A stretch of DNA of 64,000 bases, taken from positions 310,001 to 374,000 of the forward strand of contig CBDFGN010000005.1 in the NCBI GenBank assembly GCA_965247065.1, written 5' to 3'. This DNA comes from CBDFGN01 sp965247065 (lineage in GTDB: Bacteria; Bacteroidota; Bacteroidia; Cytophagales; Cyclobacteriaceae). A model generated the notes under the pieces. The model ran no database searches. It worked only from the letters and a program-made list of their open reading frames with translations, and was not told the DNA's origin. The translations under genes were made by a program, and so were the position numbers. Every line of letters begins with the position of its first letter. Position 1 is the stretch's first letter. Positions 46,115 to 55,664 of the stretch are shown one piece after another.

Positions 46115-46402
46115 TCAACGAACTATTTGGTGAGGGTTTGGTCGTCCTTCACATATTTGGGAAAGATTACGACCCTGGATCTCGACGCGAGAACCCTTTT
46201 TCAACAAGGCTGCAATTTTGGGGGCAACTTCCTGATCTCGCCAGGTTCGGCAATCATGCCACTCGGTTTGCTGGACTCTCTTACCATCTTTGGTGCAAGA
46301 TTCATCGGTAGCAATGGAGAAGTTGATCACTGACCGGCCGCCGTCAAAGTCTCTTACTTCAGCGTCTTTTCCAAGATTTCCGGTTAACAGTACTACGTTC
46401 AT
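46115..46402 (-). CDS. ssb: Single-stranded DNA-binding protein with altered C-terminus
   Basis: 95 residues from ATG 46400-46402 (MNVVLLTGNLGKDAEVRDF). The OB fold is clear up to about residue 72: GGRSVINFSIATDES, QQTEWHDCRTWRDQEVAPKI and LLKKGSRVEIQGR. Comparison with the 44 kb fragment shows about five bases missing after GRNLSQ, so the last residues (ICEGRPNPHQIVR) are out of frame; another frame retains DDQTLTK, stop, FVDVKEFNVLPSGFK. The acidic tail used for protein contacts is absent. It may retain DNA binding but is probably damaged. It is isolated from replication genes and is more likely an accessory or mobile-element SSB. Confidence 0.75.
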   Translation of the reverse strand: MNVVLLTGNLGKDAEVRDFDGGRSVINFSIATDESCTKDGKRVQQTEWHDCRTWRDQEVAPKIAALLKKGSRVEIQGRNLSQICEGRPNPHQIVR

Positions 46403-46717
46403 GACTTTAAATTTTAAGTGGAACAAAAATTAATTTATGTCCAATGCTCCCGGATTCTGGCAGGGAAATAAGTTGCCATGAGTAAGGTGCTGGCACCGGT
46501 AAAAAAATACTACCCGAAGCGGTGGATCAAGCAGGTAGGAGGGATGGAGATTTTTTATACTTACGGCGAAACGGTTTTCCTAAGAATTCAAAATTGGATA
46601 TAAATTATTCTTTTTGTGGATTTGACAGCGGACCGCATAAAAAGCTTGGCCGGATGCGAATAGCAATTTATATTCGGATTGTAAAAATCGCATACTTAAA
46701 AAGTCTACTTTAAGAAT
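46403..46717. other. Intergenic, nothing recognised
   Basis: About 315 bp between the divergent ssb and MBL-fold genes, A+T-rich near 46590-46710. It should contain promoters for both; none is distinct enough to call. A 63-codon plus-strand frame has no coding character. Confidence 0.4.
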
Positions 46718-48343
46718 ATGGCTATCAAACCATGGGGATCAGTCATCGTCGCAGCGTTAATAATACGGTTGGCTGCGAGTCAGAATCTGCCGCCAGGTTA
46801 TGTCGATCCCTGGCCCGTTCTTAAGGCCGCCTCTAAGGCAATCGGAACAGCCAAACTACGCTGCGTTACGATCTCGGGAAACGGTTACACCGGTATGGTG
46901 GGTCAGCAACGTCTGCACGGGTACGAAGTCGATTGGCCACGCGGCAAGCCATTAGAAAATTATAGCAGGACCATGAACTGGGAAAATAGCACCATGGTTG
47001 AAGAATTCGACCGTGAACCCGGGCACAACCCGGCTTTATGGAAGTACGGGCTGGGATGGAGGGGTGGCACGCCCCTTCAGCAGAACACGCGTCAACGGTT
47101 TATAGTCAACGGCGATTACGCCTGGCACCAGGACGGACCGGGGAGCAAACCGGTTGCCGTGGCCCCGAACGATGCAGAGCGTTGGCAGTTGGACCTTTGG
47201 CTAAACCCCCACGGGTTTCTGAAAGCGGCAATGATGCCGGGGGCCAACCCGAAGGCCTTTTGGCGATGGGAGCTTGGGGAAATGGGCCGGGATGGCGCGA
47301 CCAGGCGGCCCGAGAAGGTAACCGTTGTCTCGATCACGGTGCTGGGGAGGTACCATGTCAGCGGCACGATCAACCGGGATAATCTGCTCCAGCGAATTCA
47401 AACCTGGGTTCCAGAGCCTGTGTTAGGAGATATGAACTATGAACACGAGTTCAGCCCTGATAGTTACGTCGATCTCGGAAACGGTATCCGATTTCCCACC
47501 TCCTGGCATCATCATGAAGGGTGGGATGACAACTTCCAGAACCAAAGCTTCAGTGCCGGTCACAACGCCTTTGGCGGCTCCTTTGCCAAGATCAGGCCGA
47601 ACCAATGCGAGGAACCAGTGTCAGTCCCCGACCAAGTACTGCAGGCGACCTTTCCGCTCAGGGTCATCACCGACAAGCTAGCCGAGGGGGCGTGGCACCT
47701 TAAAGGATCCTCGCACAATAGCGTTGTGGTCGAGTTCAACGAATACGTGGTGGTTGTCGAGGCGCCTCTCGACGAGCAACGCAATCTGGCGGTCATCGAT
47801 GAGGTTGCCCGACTCGTACCGAACAAACCGATTCGGTTCCTGGTAAACACGCACCAGCATCACGATCACATCGGGGGACTTCGCACCTACATGCACATTG
47901 GTGCGACCATCATCACCCACTGGAGTAATTACAATTTCTATGTGAGTGATGTTCTCAACTACACACCCCGGACGCTGGAACCAGACATGTTGGCTTTGTC
48001 CCCACCGACCGAGCTCGCTGAGGGTTATTACTATGAGACCGTTCGGGAGAGTTACTGGTTGAACGACGGTAGGCGCGCCATGCTTATCTCATATGTCCAG
48101 CCGCTGGCTCACGTCGAGGGCATGCTGATCGCCTACCTTCCGAGGGAGAAGATCTTAATCGAGGCGGATCTCTTCAATGCACCTCTTTCGAGTGCACCAC
48201 CCGCCGCTGGTCCGACCCCCGCCAACCGGAGCCTTTTTGACCATGTAAAACGACTGGGACTCGAAGTGGAAATCATCGCCCCTATCCACGGGCCCGCGGT
48301 TTCATGGTCTCAATTTTTGCGCCTCTTCCAATCCGAACGGTAG
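46718..48343 (+). CDS. MBL-fold metallo-hydrolase, exported
   Basis: 541 residues. The N-terminus (VIVAALIIRLAASQNLPPGY) looks like a short signal peptide. The C-terminal 220 residues carry a metallo-beta-lactamase fold: NSVVVEFNEYVVVVEAPLDE, the HxHxDH motif in NTHQHHDHIGGLR, a later His in QPLAHVEGMLIAYLP, Asp in IEADLFN and His in APIHGPAVSW. The N-terminal 300 residues form a separate beta-rich domain seen in similar proteins of soil Bacteroidota and Acidobacteria. The substrate is unknown. The gene is markedly more G+C-rich than its flanks, with many GGC, CCG and GCC codons, which suggests recent acquisition. Confidence 0.88.
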   Translation: MAIKPWGSVIVAALIIRLAASQNLPPGYVDPWPVLKAASKAIGTAKLRCVTISGNGYTGMVGQQRLHGYEVDWPRGKPLENYSRTMNWENSTMVEEFDREPGHNPALWKYGLGWRGGTPLQQNTRQRFIVNGDYAWHQDGPGSKPVAVAPNDAERWQLDLWLNPHGFLKAAMMPGANPKAFWRWELGEMGRDGATRRPEKVTVVSITVLGRYHVSGTINRDNLLQRIQTWVPEPVLGDMNYEHEFSPDSYVDLGNGIRFPTSWHHHEGWDDNFQNQSFSAGHNAFGGSFAKIRPNQCEEPVSVPDQVLQATFPLRVITDKLAEGAWHLKGSSHNSVVVEFNEYVVVVEAPLDEQRNLAVIDEVARLVPNKPIRFLVNTHQHHDHIGGLRTYMHIGATIITHWSNYNFYVSDVLNYTPRTLEPDMLALSPPTELAEGYYYETVRESYWLNDGRRAMLISYVQPLAHVEGMLIAYLPREKILIEADLFNAPLSSAPPAAGPTPANRSLFDHVKRLGLEVEIIAPIHGPAVSWSQFLRLFQSER

Positions 48344-48383
48344 GAATCGGATAAGTTCTCATGCCGGCCTGGTTCGAAGCCTT

Positions 48384-51300
48384 ATGGGAAATTTTTTTCT
48401 TATCTTGAATCGAGATTTAAAATCACCAACGACCAGCAATTCCTTGAACCAAGCCACTCCATTCCTCTTCCTCCTGGCCGTCCTCCTGGCAAGCTGTTTC
48501 CGCCCGGACAAACCCATCCCCGACCCCAACTACGATCCCCATATCCTCAAGCCCGGCAAATACGTCCCCGCCCAGGGCAAAAAGATTAACATGGACTCGG
48601 TGGTCAAGCCAGAGTACGTCTCGGCCAAAGGCAAATATGTAAAAGCCGGTAAGCCCAAATATGTTCCCTTGAAATCCAACTATTATCCGGCTGGCAAGCC
48701 GAAATACATCCCGGCAATGGGCAAAGTGATCAATATGGATACCGTGGCAAAACCCAAATACATTCCCGCCTTGGGCAAGAGATTGCCCTCTTCCTGGCCA
48801 AAATGGACCCCGGCCCAGCCAGCGTACCGGGAAGATGCTCGCTTTCACTTTGCCTATCTGGATATGGAAGAGGGTCTGAACTCAGGTATAATTAGTGCCC
48901 TTTTGGAGGATCGGGATGGAAGGATCTGGATTGCTACATATGGCGGAGGGCTGAGTGTGTGGGATGGTACTGGATTTGCCCATTATATGGTAACAGAAGG
49001 CTTGAGCCAAAACGAAATCTATAGTCTGCTGGAGGACCGCGAAGGAAAGATATGGATTGGAACAGTTGGAGGAGGGCTCAGTGTTTGGGATGGGGAAGGA
49101 TTTATCCATCACACGCATTATACAACTGCTAAAGGTTTAGAAGGCGAAAGAGTCCGGGCGCTGCTGGAAGACCGGGAAGGAAAGATATGGATCGGAACAC
49201 AGGGAGGGGGGCTGAGTGTCTGGGATGGGGAAGGATTTATTCATTATACCACTGCAGAGGGCTTGGGTGGCAATTTCATCCAGAGTTTGCTGGAGGACCA
49301 GGAAGGAAAAATATGGATCGGCACTTGGTTTGGAGGGCTGAGTGTTTGGGATGGGGAAGGATTTACCCACTATACACACGCCGAGGGCCTGAGTGGCACA
49401 GAAGTGTGGTTTGGCTTATTGGAAGATCGGGAGGGAAAGATATGGATCGGGACTGACAATGGGTTGAACGTATGGGATGGGGCCGGGTTCACTAATTACA
49501 CGATCGAAAATGGCTTGAATCATAATACTGTTCTCTCCATCTTGGAAGACCGGGAGGGAAAGATATGGATCGGGACGGAAGGTGGATTGAGTGTTTGGAA
49601 TGGGGAAGGATTTACCAACTTCACTACTGCAGAGGGTTTGAGTAACAATGCCGTCCATAGCTTGTTGGAAGATCATCATGGTAAGATCTGGATCGGTACT
49701 GATGAAGGCGTGAGTCTGTGGGATAGGGCCGAATTTACCCGTTATTCCCAGGCAGGAGGGCTGAGCAATAGTGACGTCGGGGGTCTTTGGGAAGACCACA
49801 ACGGAAACGTATGGATCGGTGCCCTGGATGTTTTAAGTGTGTGGGATGGTAAAGGATTTGCCCACTATACTACTGCCGAGGGCCTGCAAAGCGGTTACAT
49901 TGATGGCTTGTTAGAGGACCGATACGGAAAGATTTGGATCGGGACCCAGGGAGGCGGAGTGGGTGTTTGGGATGCGGAAGGATTTACTCATTTCAGTCAG
50001 GCTGACGGTTTAGCTCACAGATTTGTATTTCACATCATGGAGGATAGCAAAGGAAATATCTGGATCGGCACATTTGGAGGGGTAAGTGTTTGGGATGGCA
50101 GTGGCTTTACCAATTACACGACCAAACAGGGCTTAAGCAGCAATGACGTGAACATCTTTCTGGAAGACCGGGAGGGAAATATCTGGATCGGCACCTGGGG
50201 AGGAGGGGTGAACGTTTGGGACGGCGTCGGATTTACCCATTTTACCGAAGCAGAGGGTCTGGGGGATACTATGTAGGAAGGTGCCTGCTCGAAGACCGGG
50301 AAGGAAACATCTGGATCGGATCACCCAACAGGGGTCTTAGCGTTTGGGATGGAGCTGGATTTACTTATTACACCACGGAAGAAGGTTTGAGCCATAATAA
50401 CGTCTGGAGCCTGTTCCAGGACAAACGAGGAGATATTTGGGTTGGGACGGAAAAAGGCTTGAACCGACTGCGGAAATTAGATAAAAAGGGCGGCATTGGG
50501 CTGCAAACCTATCTCAATCCTGACGGATTGGGGGGAATAACGATCCGCAAAATATTAATGGATCAAGAGGAAAGGCTCTGGTTGGGCGGTCCTTCAGGGG
50601 TGGATATAATGGACTTGGGCCACCAGCAGTTGGACAGCTTGCGACCGCGGCTTGTCATACGTGATCTTCACCTCCTTTATGATTTCATCGACTGGCGAAA
50701 GGCACAAGCGTCTATCCGGTTGGGAGAGAATCCCTTGATTGGAGGACAGGATTTCCCAGTGTCAGGAATCCACTTCGATTCTGTACAGGCCTTTACCAAT
50801 CTTCCGCTTGATCCCAGATTCCCCCACAACATTAACCAATTGACCCTGAGCTGGAGCGCCATCCACTGGTCCGCTCCCCATAAGCTGCAGTACAGCTACC
50901 TCTTGGAAGGCAAAGACCAGTTCTGGTCACCTCTTGTCAGGGACAACAAGGTCACATATACAGATATGCGTCCTGGTGACTACACCTTCAAGGTAAGAGC
51001 TGTTGGCGGGAATGGACTCTGGAGTGATACGGCCCCTTATTCGTTCACGATCCTGCCCCCCTGGTGGCTGACCTGGTGGGCTTATATGGGATATGTTTTG
51101 CTGGTATTTGGATTTTTCGGAACGATCCGTCATTTCGAAATGAAAAAGCGGGAGCAAAGGTTGAGACAAAAGATGGAACAGGATCGAAAAGTCATAGAGC
51201 AACTTCAGCGGGTTGATCAGCTCAAAGACCAGTTCCTGGCCAACACTTCTCATGAATTGCGCACGCCGCTGCAGGGCATTATCGGGATCTCCGAGGCGCT

Positions 51301-53241
51301 TTATGATAAGGCAAAGGAAGTCAAACCGGACGAGCTTCAGGAAAATCTGGCTATGACTATCTCTTCCGGTAAGCGCCTCACTAATATGGTCAATGACATT
51401 CTTGACTTTTCCAAGCTCCGCAGCTATGACCTTGAGCTGAACCTCAAACCCATCAACCTGCACGTACTAGCTGATATTGTATGGAAAAACAATGCTCCCC
51501 TGGTGAAAGGCAAGGATCTAAAGCTACTGAATGAAGTTCCCCGCGATTTACCGGCAGTATATGCCGACGAAAACCGGCTGCAACAGATTCTCTTCAACCT
51601 GGTGGGCAATGCCATCAAATTCACCGAATCGGGCCGGGTAACCATAAACGCCGAAGAAAAGGACGAAATGCTGGAAATTTCCATTCGCGATACCGGCATC
51701 GGCGTACCCGAGAACAAGCGGGATGCCATCTTCCAGGAGTTTGAACAGGCAGATGGCTCCATATCCCGCGAATTTGCCGGAACCGGATTGGGGTTAAGCA
51801 TCAGCAAGCGGCTGGTGGAACTGCACGGCGGTGAGATGTGGGTGGAATCGGAGGTTGGGAAGGGATCGGTATTTTATTTTAGCCTGCCCATTTCCAAAGA
51901 AAAGGCGGTACCGGTTGAATCTGAAGCCCGGATCACGTCCCTTAGCCCGTCACCAGAAGCAGTACCTGTACCTGCCGCAGCGCGGAAAGCACAAACCGAC
52001 GATGTCCACATCCTGGTGGTGGATGACGAGCCGGTGAATCAGCAGGTATTAAAGAATCATCTGGCCAGTGAGAACTTCCAGATAACCCAGGCCATGAATG
52101 GTGCTGAAGCACTCAAGGCGCTGGAAAATGAAACGCAATTTGATCTGGTCTTGCTGGACCTCATGATGCCCCGCATGTCGGGTTATGAGGTATGTGAGAA
52201 GATCCGGAGAAGTACCTGCCCTCAGAGCTGCCGGTCATCATGGTTACGGCCAAAAACCAGGTGCCGGACCTGGTCCAGGGACTATCCCTGGGGGCCAATG
52301 ACTTTTTGCCCAAGCCCTTCGAGAAAGAAGAGCTTTTGGCGCGCATCCATACCCAGCTGGACCTGCACCGCATCTTTGACGTTGCCGGCCGGTTTGTCCC
52401 CAATGAGTTCCTGCACTCCCTGAACCGGCAGCGCATCACCGAGGTGGAACTGGGAGACCACACCGAGCAGGAGGTAACAGTGCTGTTCTCAGACATCCGG
52501 GATTTCTCCGGGCTCTCCGAAACGATGACCCCCGAAGAGAACTTCAAGTTCGTGAATGCCCTGCACGGCCGGATGGGTCCTGTCATCCAGCAGCACCAGG
52601 GCTTTGTCAACCAGTACCTGGGTGATGCCATCATGGCCATTTTTTCGCAAAAGCCCGAAGATGCCCTCCAGGCTGCCATAGACATGCAAAAAGCCCTTCG
52701 GGATTATAACAGCGAACGGAAAGCCGACCAGCATGAAAGTATCCGGATGGGCGTGGGCCTGCACACCGGACCCCTGATTATGGGCATTATCGGCGATCAG
52801 AAACGGATGGATGCCACCACCATTGCCGATTCGGTAAATACGGCTTCCCGTATCGAAAGCCTCACCAAACACTACGGAGCCTCCATCTTAATAAGTGAAG
52901 ATAGCCAGGCCACCATCGGCGAGAATAACACCTTCCATTTTCGACATCTGGGCAAGGTTCAGGTGAAAGGGAAAAAGGAGCCGGTTGGGATTTATGAGTG
53001 TTACGATGGGGATGTCCCGGAGATGGTGGAATTAAAGATGAAGACCCAGAGCAGTTTCGAGGCGGGATTGGAGCACTTTTTTAACCGAGATTTTCCGGAA
53101 GCGACGGTTGCCTTTAAGCAGGTGTTAAAGGAAAATCCGGATGATCCGGTAGCCCAGCATTTTTCCAATCGGGCAGGCAAATTGATTGTGGAAGGGGTAG
53201 GGGACGACTGGACTGGAGTCGAGGAGATGGAGAGTAAATGA
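48384..53241 (+). pseudogene. Hybrid sensor kinase-response regulator-adenylate cyclase with 14 propeller blades, two frameshifts
   Basis: 4,858 bp; two one-base deletions, in the G-run at 50261-50265 and near 52205, break it. Adding two bases gives exactly 1,619 codons plus stop. Order: lipoprotein-like leader; low-complexity KPKYIPA/GK repeats (about residues 45-135); 14 regulator-propeller blades (LLEDREGKIWIGT..GGLSVW type); Y_Y_Y domain; one transmembrane helix (WAYMGYVLLVFGFFG); HisKA with FLANTSHELRTPLQGIIGIS; HATPase with GTGLGLSISKRL; receiver (ILVVDDEP, LVLLDLMMPRMSGYE); class III cyclase (VTVLFSDIRDFSGLSET, YLGDAIMAIF, IADSVNTASRIESL); and a TPR-like tail. It would bind an extracellular ligand, phosphorylate its own receiver and set cyclic nucleotide output. 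As written only separate pieces are made. Confidence 0.88.
48870..50600 (+). repeat. Fourteen tandem propeller-blade repeats
   Basis: Coding repeats of about 120-130 bp, each built on the phrase LED.(D/E)G.IWIGT..GGLSVWDG.GF.(H/N)(Y/F)T...GL. Blades 2-6 are almost identical at DNA level (GAAGGAAAGATATGGATCGG recurs), while the last two are diverged. Fourteen blades fit two seven-bladed propellers. High DNA identity suggests ongoing blade duplication or gene conversion. Confidence 0.85.
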
Positions 53242-53754
53242 GGGGAGACGGTGAGAGATCAGGCTGACTTTACTAAAGCGGGGAAGATGCACGGTTTGTG
53301 GAGTACTGCAGACTGCTAAAATGATCGTGTCGATCCCCCAAAATAAAGCCAGGCGGTGCCTGGACTTAAGCGGGCAGTTGCGCGGATCTTTTCAACGAAT
53401 GCTGGACATCACGCCCAGCCCGACCTGTCGCTGAGGACCAGGAATGCCTGGCCAAATAAAGCCCGTCCGTGACGGGCCAGATAAAACCGGGCGGTGCCCG
53501 GGGACTTAAGCGGGAAGAATGTGCCATTTTATCCTGAGCCCCTTCAGATCCGAACCGTCTACCGTGGTCCGTCAACCGGGTCTGCCTGTAATTGCGATTG
53601 AGGTTTGGATTGCAAATTGGTGAGAACTAAAAGCGGAGAGAATGTTCTCATCTTTTCACACCCCCACTCAAACTTGAAGTGAGATACTAAGCCACTTCCG
53701 TAAATAAACCCGTATTCGGGACCGGAATGGGGGAGGGGCTGACCTATGCCCTGA
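53242..53754. other. Intergenic with REP-like hairpin cluster
   Basis: About 510 bp between the end of the hybrid sensor gene and higA (minus strand). The central 53349-53501 is a cluster of short palindromes; the rest shows no gene. Confidence 0.5.
53349..53501. repeat. Cluster of four GC-rich palindromes (REP-like)
   Basis: Four hairpins: CCAGGC-GGT-GCCTGG (53349-53363), CCAGG-AATG-CCTGG (53438-53451), GCCCGTC-CGT-GACGGGC (53461-53477) and CCGGGC-GGT-GCCCGG (53487-53501). The first and last are each preceded by ATAAAG/ATAAAA and followed by GGACTTAAGCGGG, so they are copies of one unit of about 33 bp. Compensating base changes keep the stems paired. They may act as transcript 3'-end structures or be non-autonomous palindromic elements. 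Confidence 0.75.
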
Positions 53755-54057
53755 TTACTGTATGGGATTCACAAACAACTTCTTCACCACCCTGTGCGGC
53801 TGGAACTTTTCCTTGGCGATCCTCAGATCATAATTTCTCTGCATGGTCAACCACAGATCAGGGGTTGTATCGAAGGCCTCCGACAGCCTTAACGCCATCT
53901 CGGGGCTTATGCCCGCCTTGCCATTGACGATTTTGACCATCGTCTGGCGACTTACATGCAAGGCAGAGGCAAGATCACCCATGGTAAGCCCTATCGGCTC
54001 CATGTAATCATCTCTGATGATTCTTCCCGGATGTACAGGTTTTAACATTCGTCCCAT
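53755..54057 (-). CDS. higA: HigA-type antitoxin
   Basis: 100 residues. An XRE helix-turn-helix sits in LTMGDLASALHVSRQTMVKI, preceded by the HigA hallmark KPVHPGRIIRDDYMEPIGLT; a family-typical LSEAFDTTPDLWLTMQRNYD follows. It binds and neutralises the HigB ribonuclease and represses the operon. It lies 9 bp downstream of higB, the inverted toxin-first order characteristic of higBA. Confidence 0.94.
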   Translation of the reverse strand: MGRMLKPVHPGRIIRDDYMEPIGLTMGDLASALHVSRQTMVKIVNGKAGISPEMALRLSEAFDTTPDLWLTMQRNYDLRIAKEKFQPHRVVKKLFVNPIQ

Positions 54058-54066
54058 AGTCTACGC

Positions 54067-54345
54067 TTAATGATAATCTTCCAGTGTAACCTCAAAGGCG
54101 TCTCCATCTGCAAATTGGAAGGTAATTCTCCAGTTCGCTCCCACCGATACAGCCCAAACAAGTTTTCTGTCTCCTTTCAGCCGATGCAATTTAAGTCCCG
54201 GTGCATTCATGTCTCTTATCTCTTTGGCAGCCTCTAACCTGGTTAATACATTTTCAACTTTACGCAAAAGATCCGGCCTGATTTTGGAGCCATCTCCCTT
54301 TTCAAATAATAGTCTGAGATTGTTGCTGCCAAAACTTTGAATCAT
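54067..54345 (-). CDS. higB: HigB-type RelE-superfamily toxin
   Basis: 92 residues, the usual length. Family features include FEKGDGSKIRPDLLRKVENV, a LNLPGLKLHRL-type segment seen here as NAPGLKLHRLKGDRK, and WAVSVGANWRITFQFADGDA ending in VTLEDYH, where the last His is catalytic in relatives. It is a ribosome-dependent mRNA interferase. It is the first gene of the higBA operon. Such pairs commonly stabilise accessory islands. Confidence 0.94.
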   Translation of the reverse strand: MIQSFGSNNLRLLFEKGDGSKIRPDLLRKVENVLTRLEAAKEIRDMNAPGLKLHRLKGDRKLVWAVSVGANWRITFQFADGDAFEVTLEDYH

Positions 54346-54358
54346 TCCCAGTGTAAAG

Positions 54359-54377
54359 TGTAAATATACTGTTTACA
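54359..54377 (-). promoter_or_regulatory. Candidate higBA operator
   Basis: Inverted repeat TGTAAA (54359-54364) ... TTTACA (54372-54377) with a 7-bp spacer, and an extra half site TGTAAA at 54352-54357. It lies 14 bp upstream of the higB start codon, as expected for HigA autoregulation. TATACT in the spacer may be part of the promoter. Confidence 0.6.
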
Positions 54378-54687
54378 GTCTGAGAATAGCAACTTAAAGG
54401 AGCTCGAACTTCAGTAACATCTCGAAATAACGGCCTTTTGGGCAGTAAAAGGATTTTGAGGCATTTTAACAGTCGTCCAATTGAGATTCAGTTACATACA
54501 CTGAACCATCCAAAAAAGTTAACTGAAAGGGGAACAGTAAACGTATATCATCTAGCCAACCCTTATACATCCACACCTGTGTGTGTCCATTTCTAAACTT
54601 GGCTACCGCTTTTCGATAATAAGCTAAAAAGCTCTATTGAGTTGACTGGGTCGTTTAGACTACTCAAAACACTATCCACTGATTGAT
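54378..54687. other. Intergenic, nothing recognised
   Basis: About 310 bp between the higBA operator and the chimeric reading frame; no coding, repeat or terminator signal found. Confidence 0.35.
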
Positions 54688-55071
54688 TCAGTCTGCTTTT
54701 TCTCGATAATCAAATAAGCCGGTATGATATGCTTCTAAGTACTTCTTAAGCATTTCCAGGTCTTCCTTTACCTCCTTTGGAGAGAGCTGGGATACTACGG
54801 AATAAACGGATCCTTTGGTTTTTGAGGAAAACTGCTCAGTCAAAGACGCTTGCTGTTCGAGATCCTGGATCAATTGTTCGTCAAGGTCCGATTCTTTTAT
54901 ACGGTTATAGTGCAGCCAAAAAGAAGAATCATAATCGTATTCCATAAGATCCCATGGATTATGTTCGATCCTTTCTTGCTTTGTTGGTATCTGCAGGTTA
55001 TCAGTAACTATTTCATTAACCAATAAGGAATGTCGGGGCCTGGCTGAATTGGATCTTTTGGTACACATCAA
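54688..55071 (-). pseudogene. Chimeric fragment: tail of a large regulatory-like protein joined to the start of an S41-type peptidase
   Basis: 127 codons. Residues about 35-82 (EHNPWDLMEYDYDSSFWLHY, then NRIKESDLDEQLIQDLEQQ and SLTEQF) look like the C-terminal tail of large Bacteroidota carboxypeptidase-regulatory-like or DUF5686-type surface proteins. Residues about 93-125 (VVSQLSPKEVKEDLEMLKKY, then LEAYHTGLFDY) look like the N-terminal cap of S41 peptidases. Neither domain is complete. The join is in frame, so it reads as one small gene, but it is best seen as two fragments fused by a deletion. Confidence 0.55.
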
Positions 55072-55332
55072 TCAACTTAAACATCAAGGTATCATTGCGA
55101 ATACCGTCAAATGAATTTTTGATCTGCGAATAATCATCATACCGTTCTACTTTGAATGACGGCATAATCACTTGCATCGATGTAGAATTGTTTCACTCCA
55201 ACGTCCCGAAAATTGTTAGCAGGATTAGGGCTGTGAGTACAGTAGCACTCACCACGTAGATTGTTTGGTTGTCACTTGCCAAAACCGTGTCAAGCGCATA
55301 AGTGCTTTTATTCGTATTCAGGCTTGTGGATG

Positions 55333-55664
55333 ACTAAAGTGTCCACGGCACCCAGTTCACATATCTAAACAGCTTTCCTATTATGGCAGTGGTTCGCCAA
55401 TATTTCGGAAGCGATGATATCAAAGGATTTGGCGGATTGGGTTTAGGTACGATTTACAATAAGCAAAGGCTGGAAATTGGAACTTTTGCGTTTGAGGAGA
55501 ATCAATGGCATTTTGCTCTCGCTCCTGAACTTGGGGTCAAATTCCGACTTGCTTATGATGTGTACTGGGATTTTTTTGCCCGCTATAGCTACTCCCTCAA
55601 GGCCGGGGATCTGGATGCTCAAAGCTATCTCAGCTTACAAACAGGTATCTCCTGGATGTTTTAG
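55333..55664 (+). pseudogene. C-terminal half of an outer-membrane beta-barrel protein
   Basis: The frame is open from 55333 after a TAA, although the first ATG is at 55383. Text: VHGTQFTYLNSFPIMAVVRQ, YFGSDDIKGFGGLGLGTIYN, NQWHFALAPELGVKFRLAYD, KAGDLDAQSYLSLQTGISWM ending in F. Alternating amphipathic strands and the terminal aromatic residue are typical of outer-membrane barrels. There is no signal peptide or N-terminal half here. The family and point of truncation complement the fragment at about 41945-42150, whose last residues TTAWYVMG come just before the GTQFTYLNSFPIMA segment in my memory of intact relatives. Confidence 0.7.

Larger units (their letters stand above)
44241..46213 (+). 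repeat. Direct repeat pair of ssb-derived DNA flanking the coiled-coil gene
   Basis: 44241-44384 and 46076-46213 align over about 140 bp in the same orientation at high but imperfect identity (TGAACTTTTTAACATCAACA against TGAACTCCTTAACATCAACG, then the nearly exact block from ACCCTGGATC to CAAGGCTGC). The 1.7 kb between them contains a single intact gene. This could arise from tandem duplication followed by decay, or from recombination at ssb copies. Confidence 0.7.

Noticed and set aside
48870..50600. CRISPR-like array
   Set aside because: The repeats are in frame, of protein-blade length, and encode regulator-propeller units; there are no spacers.
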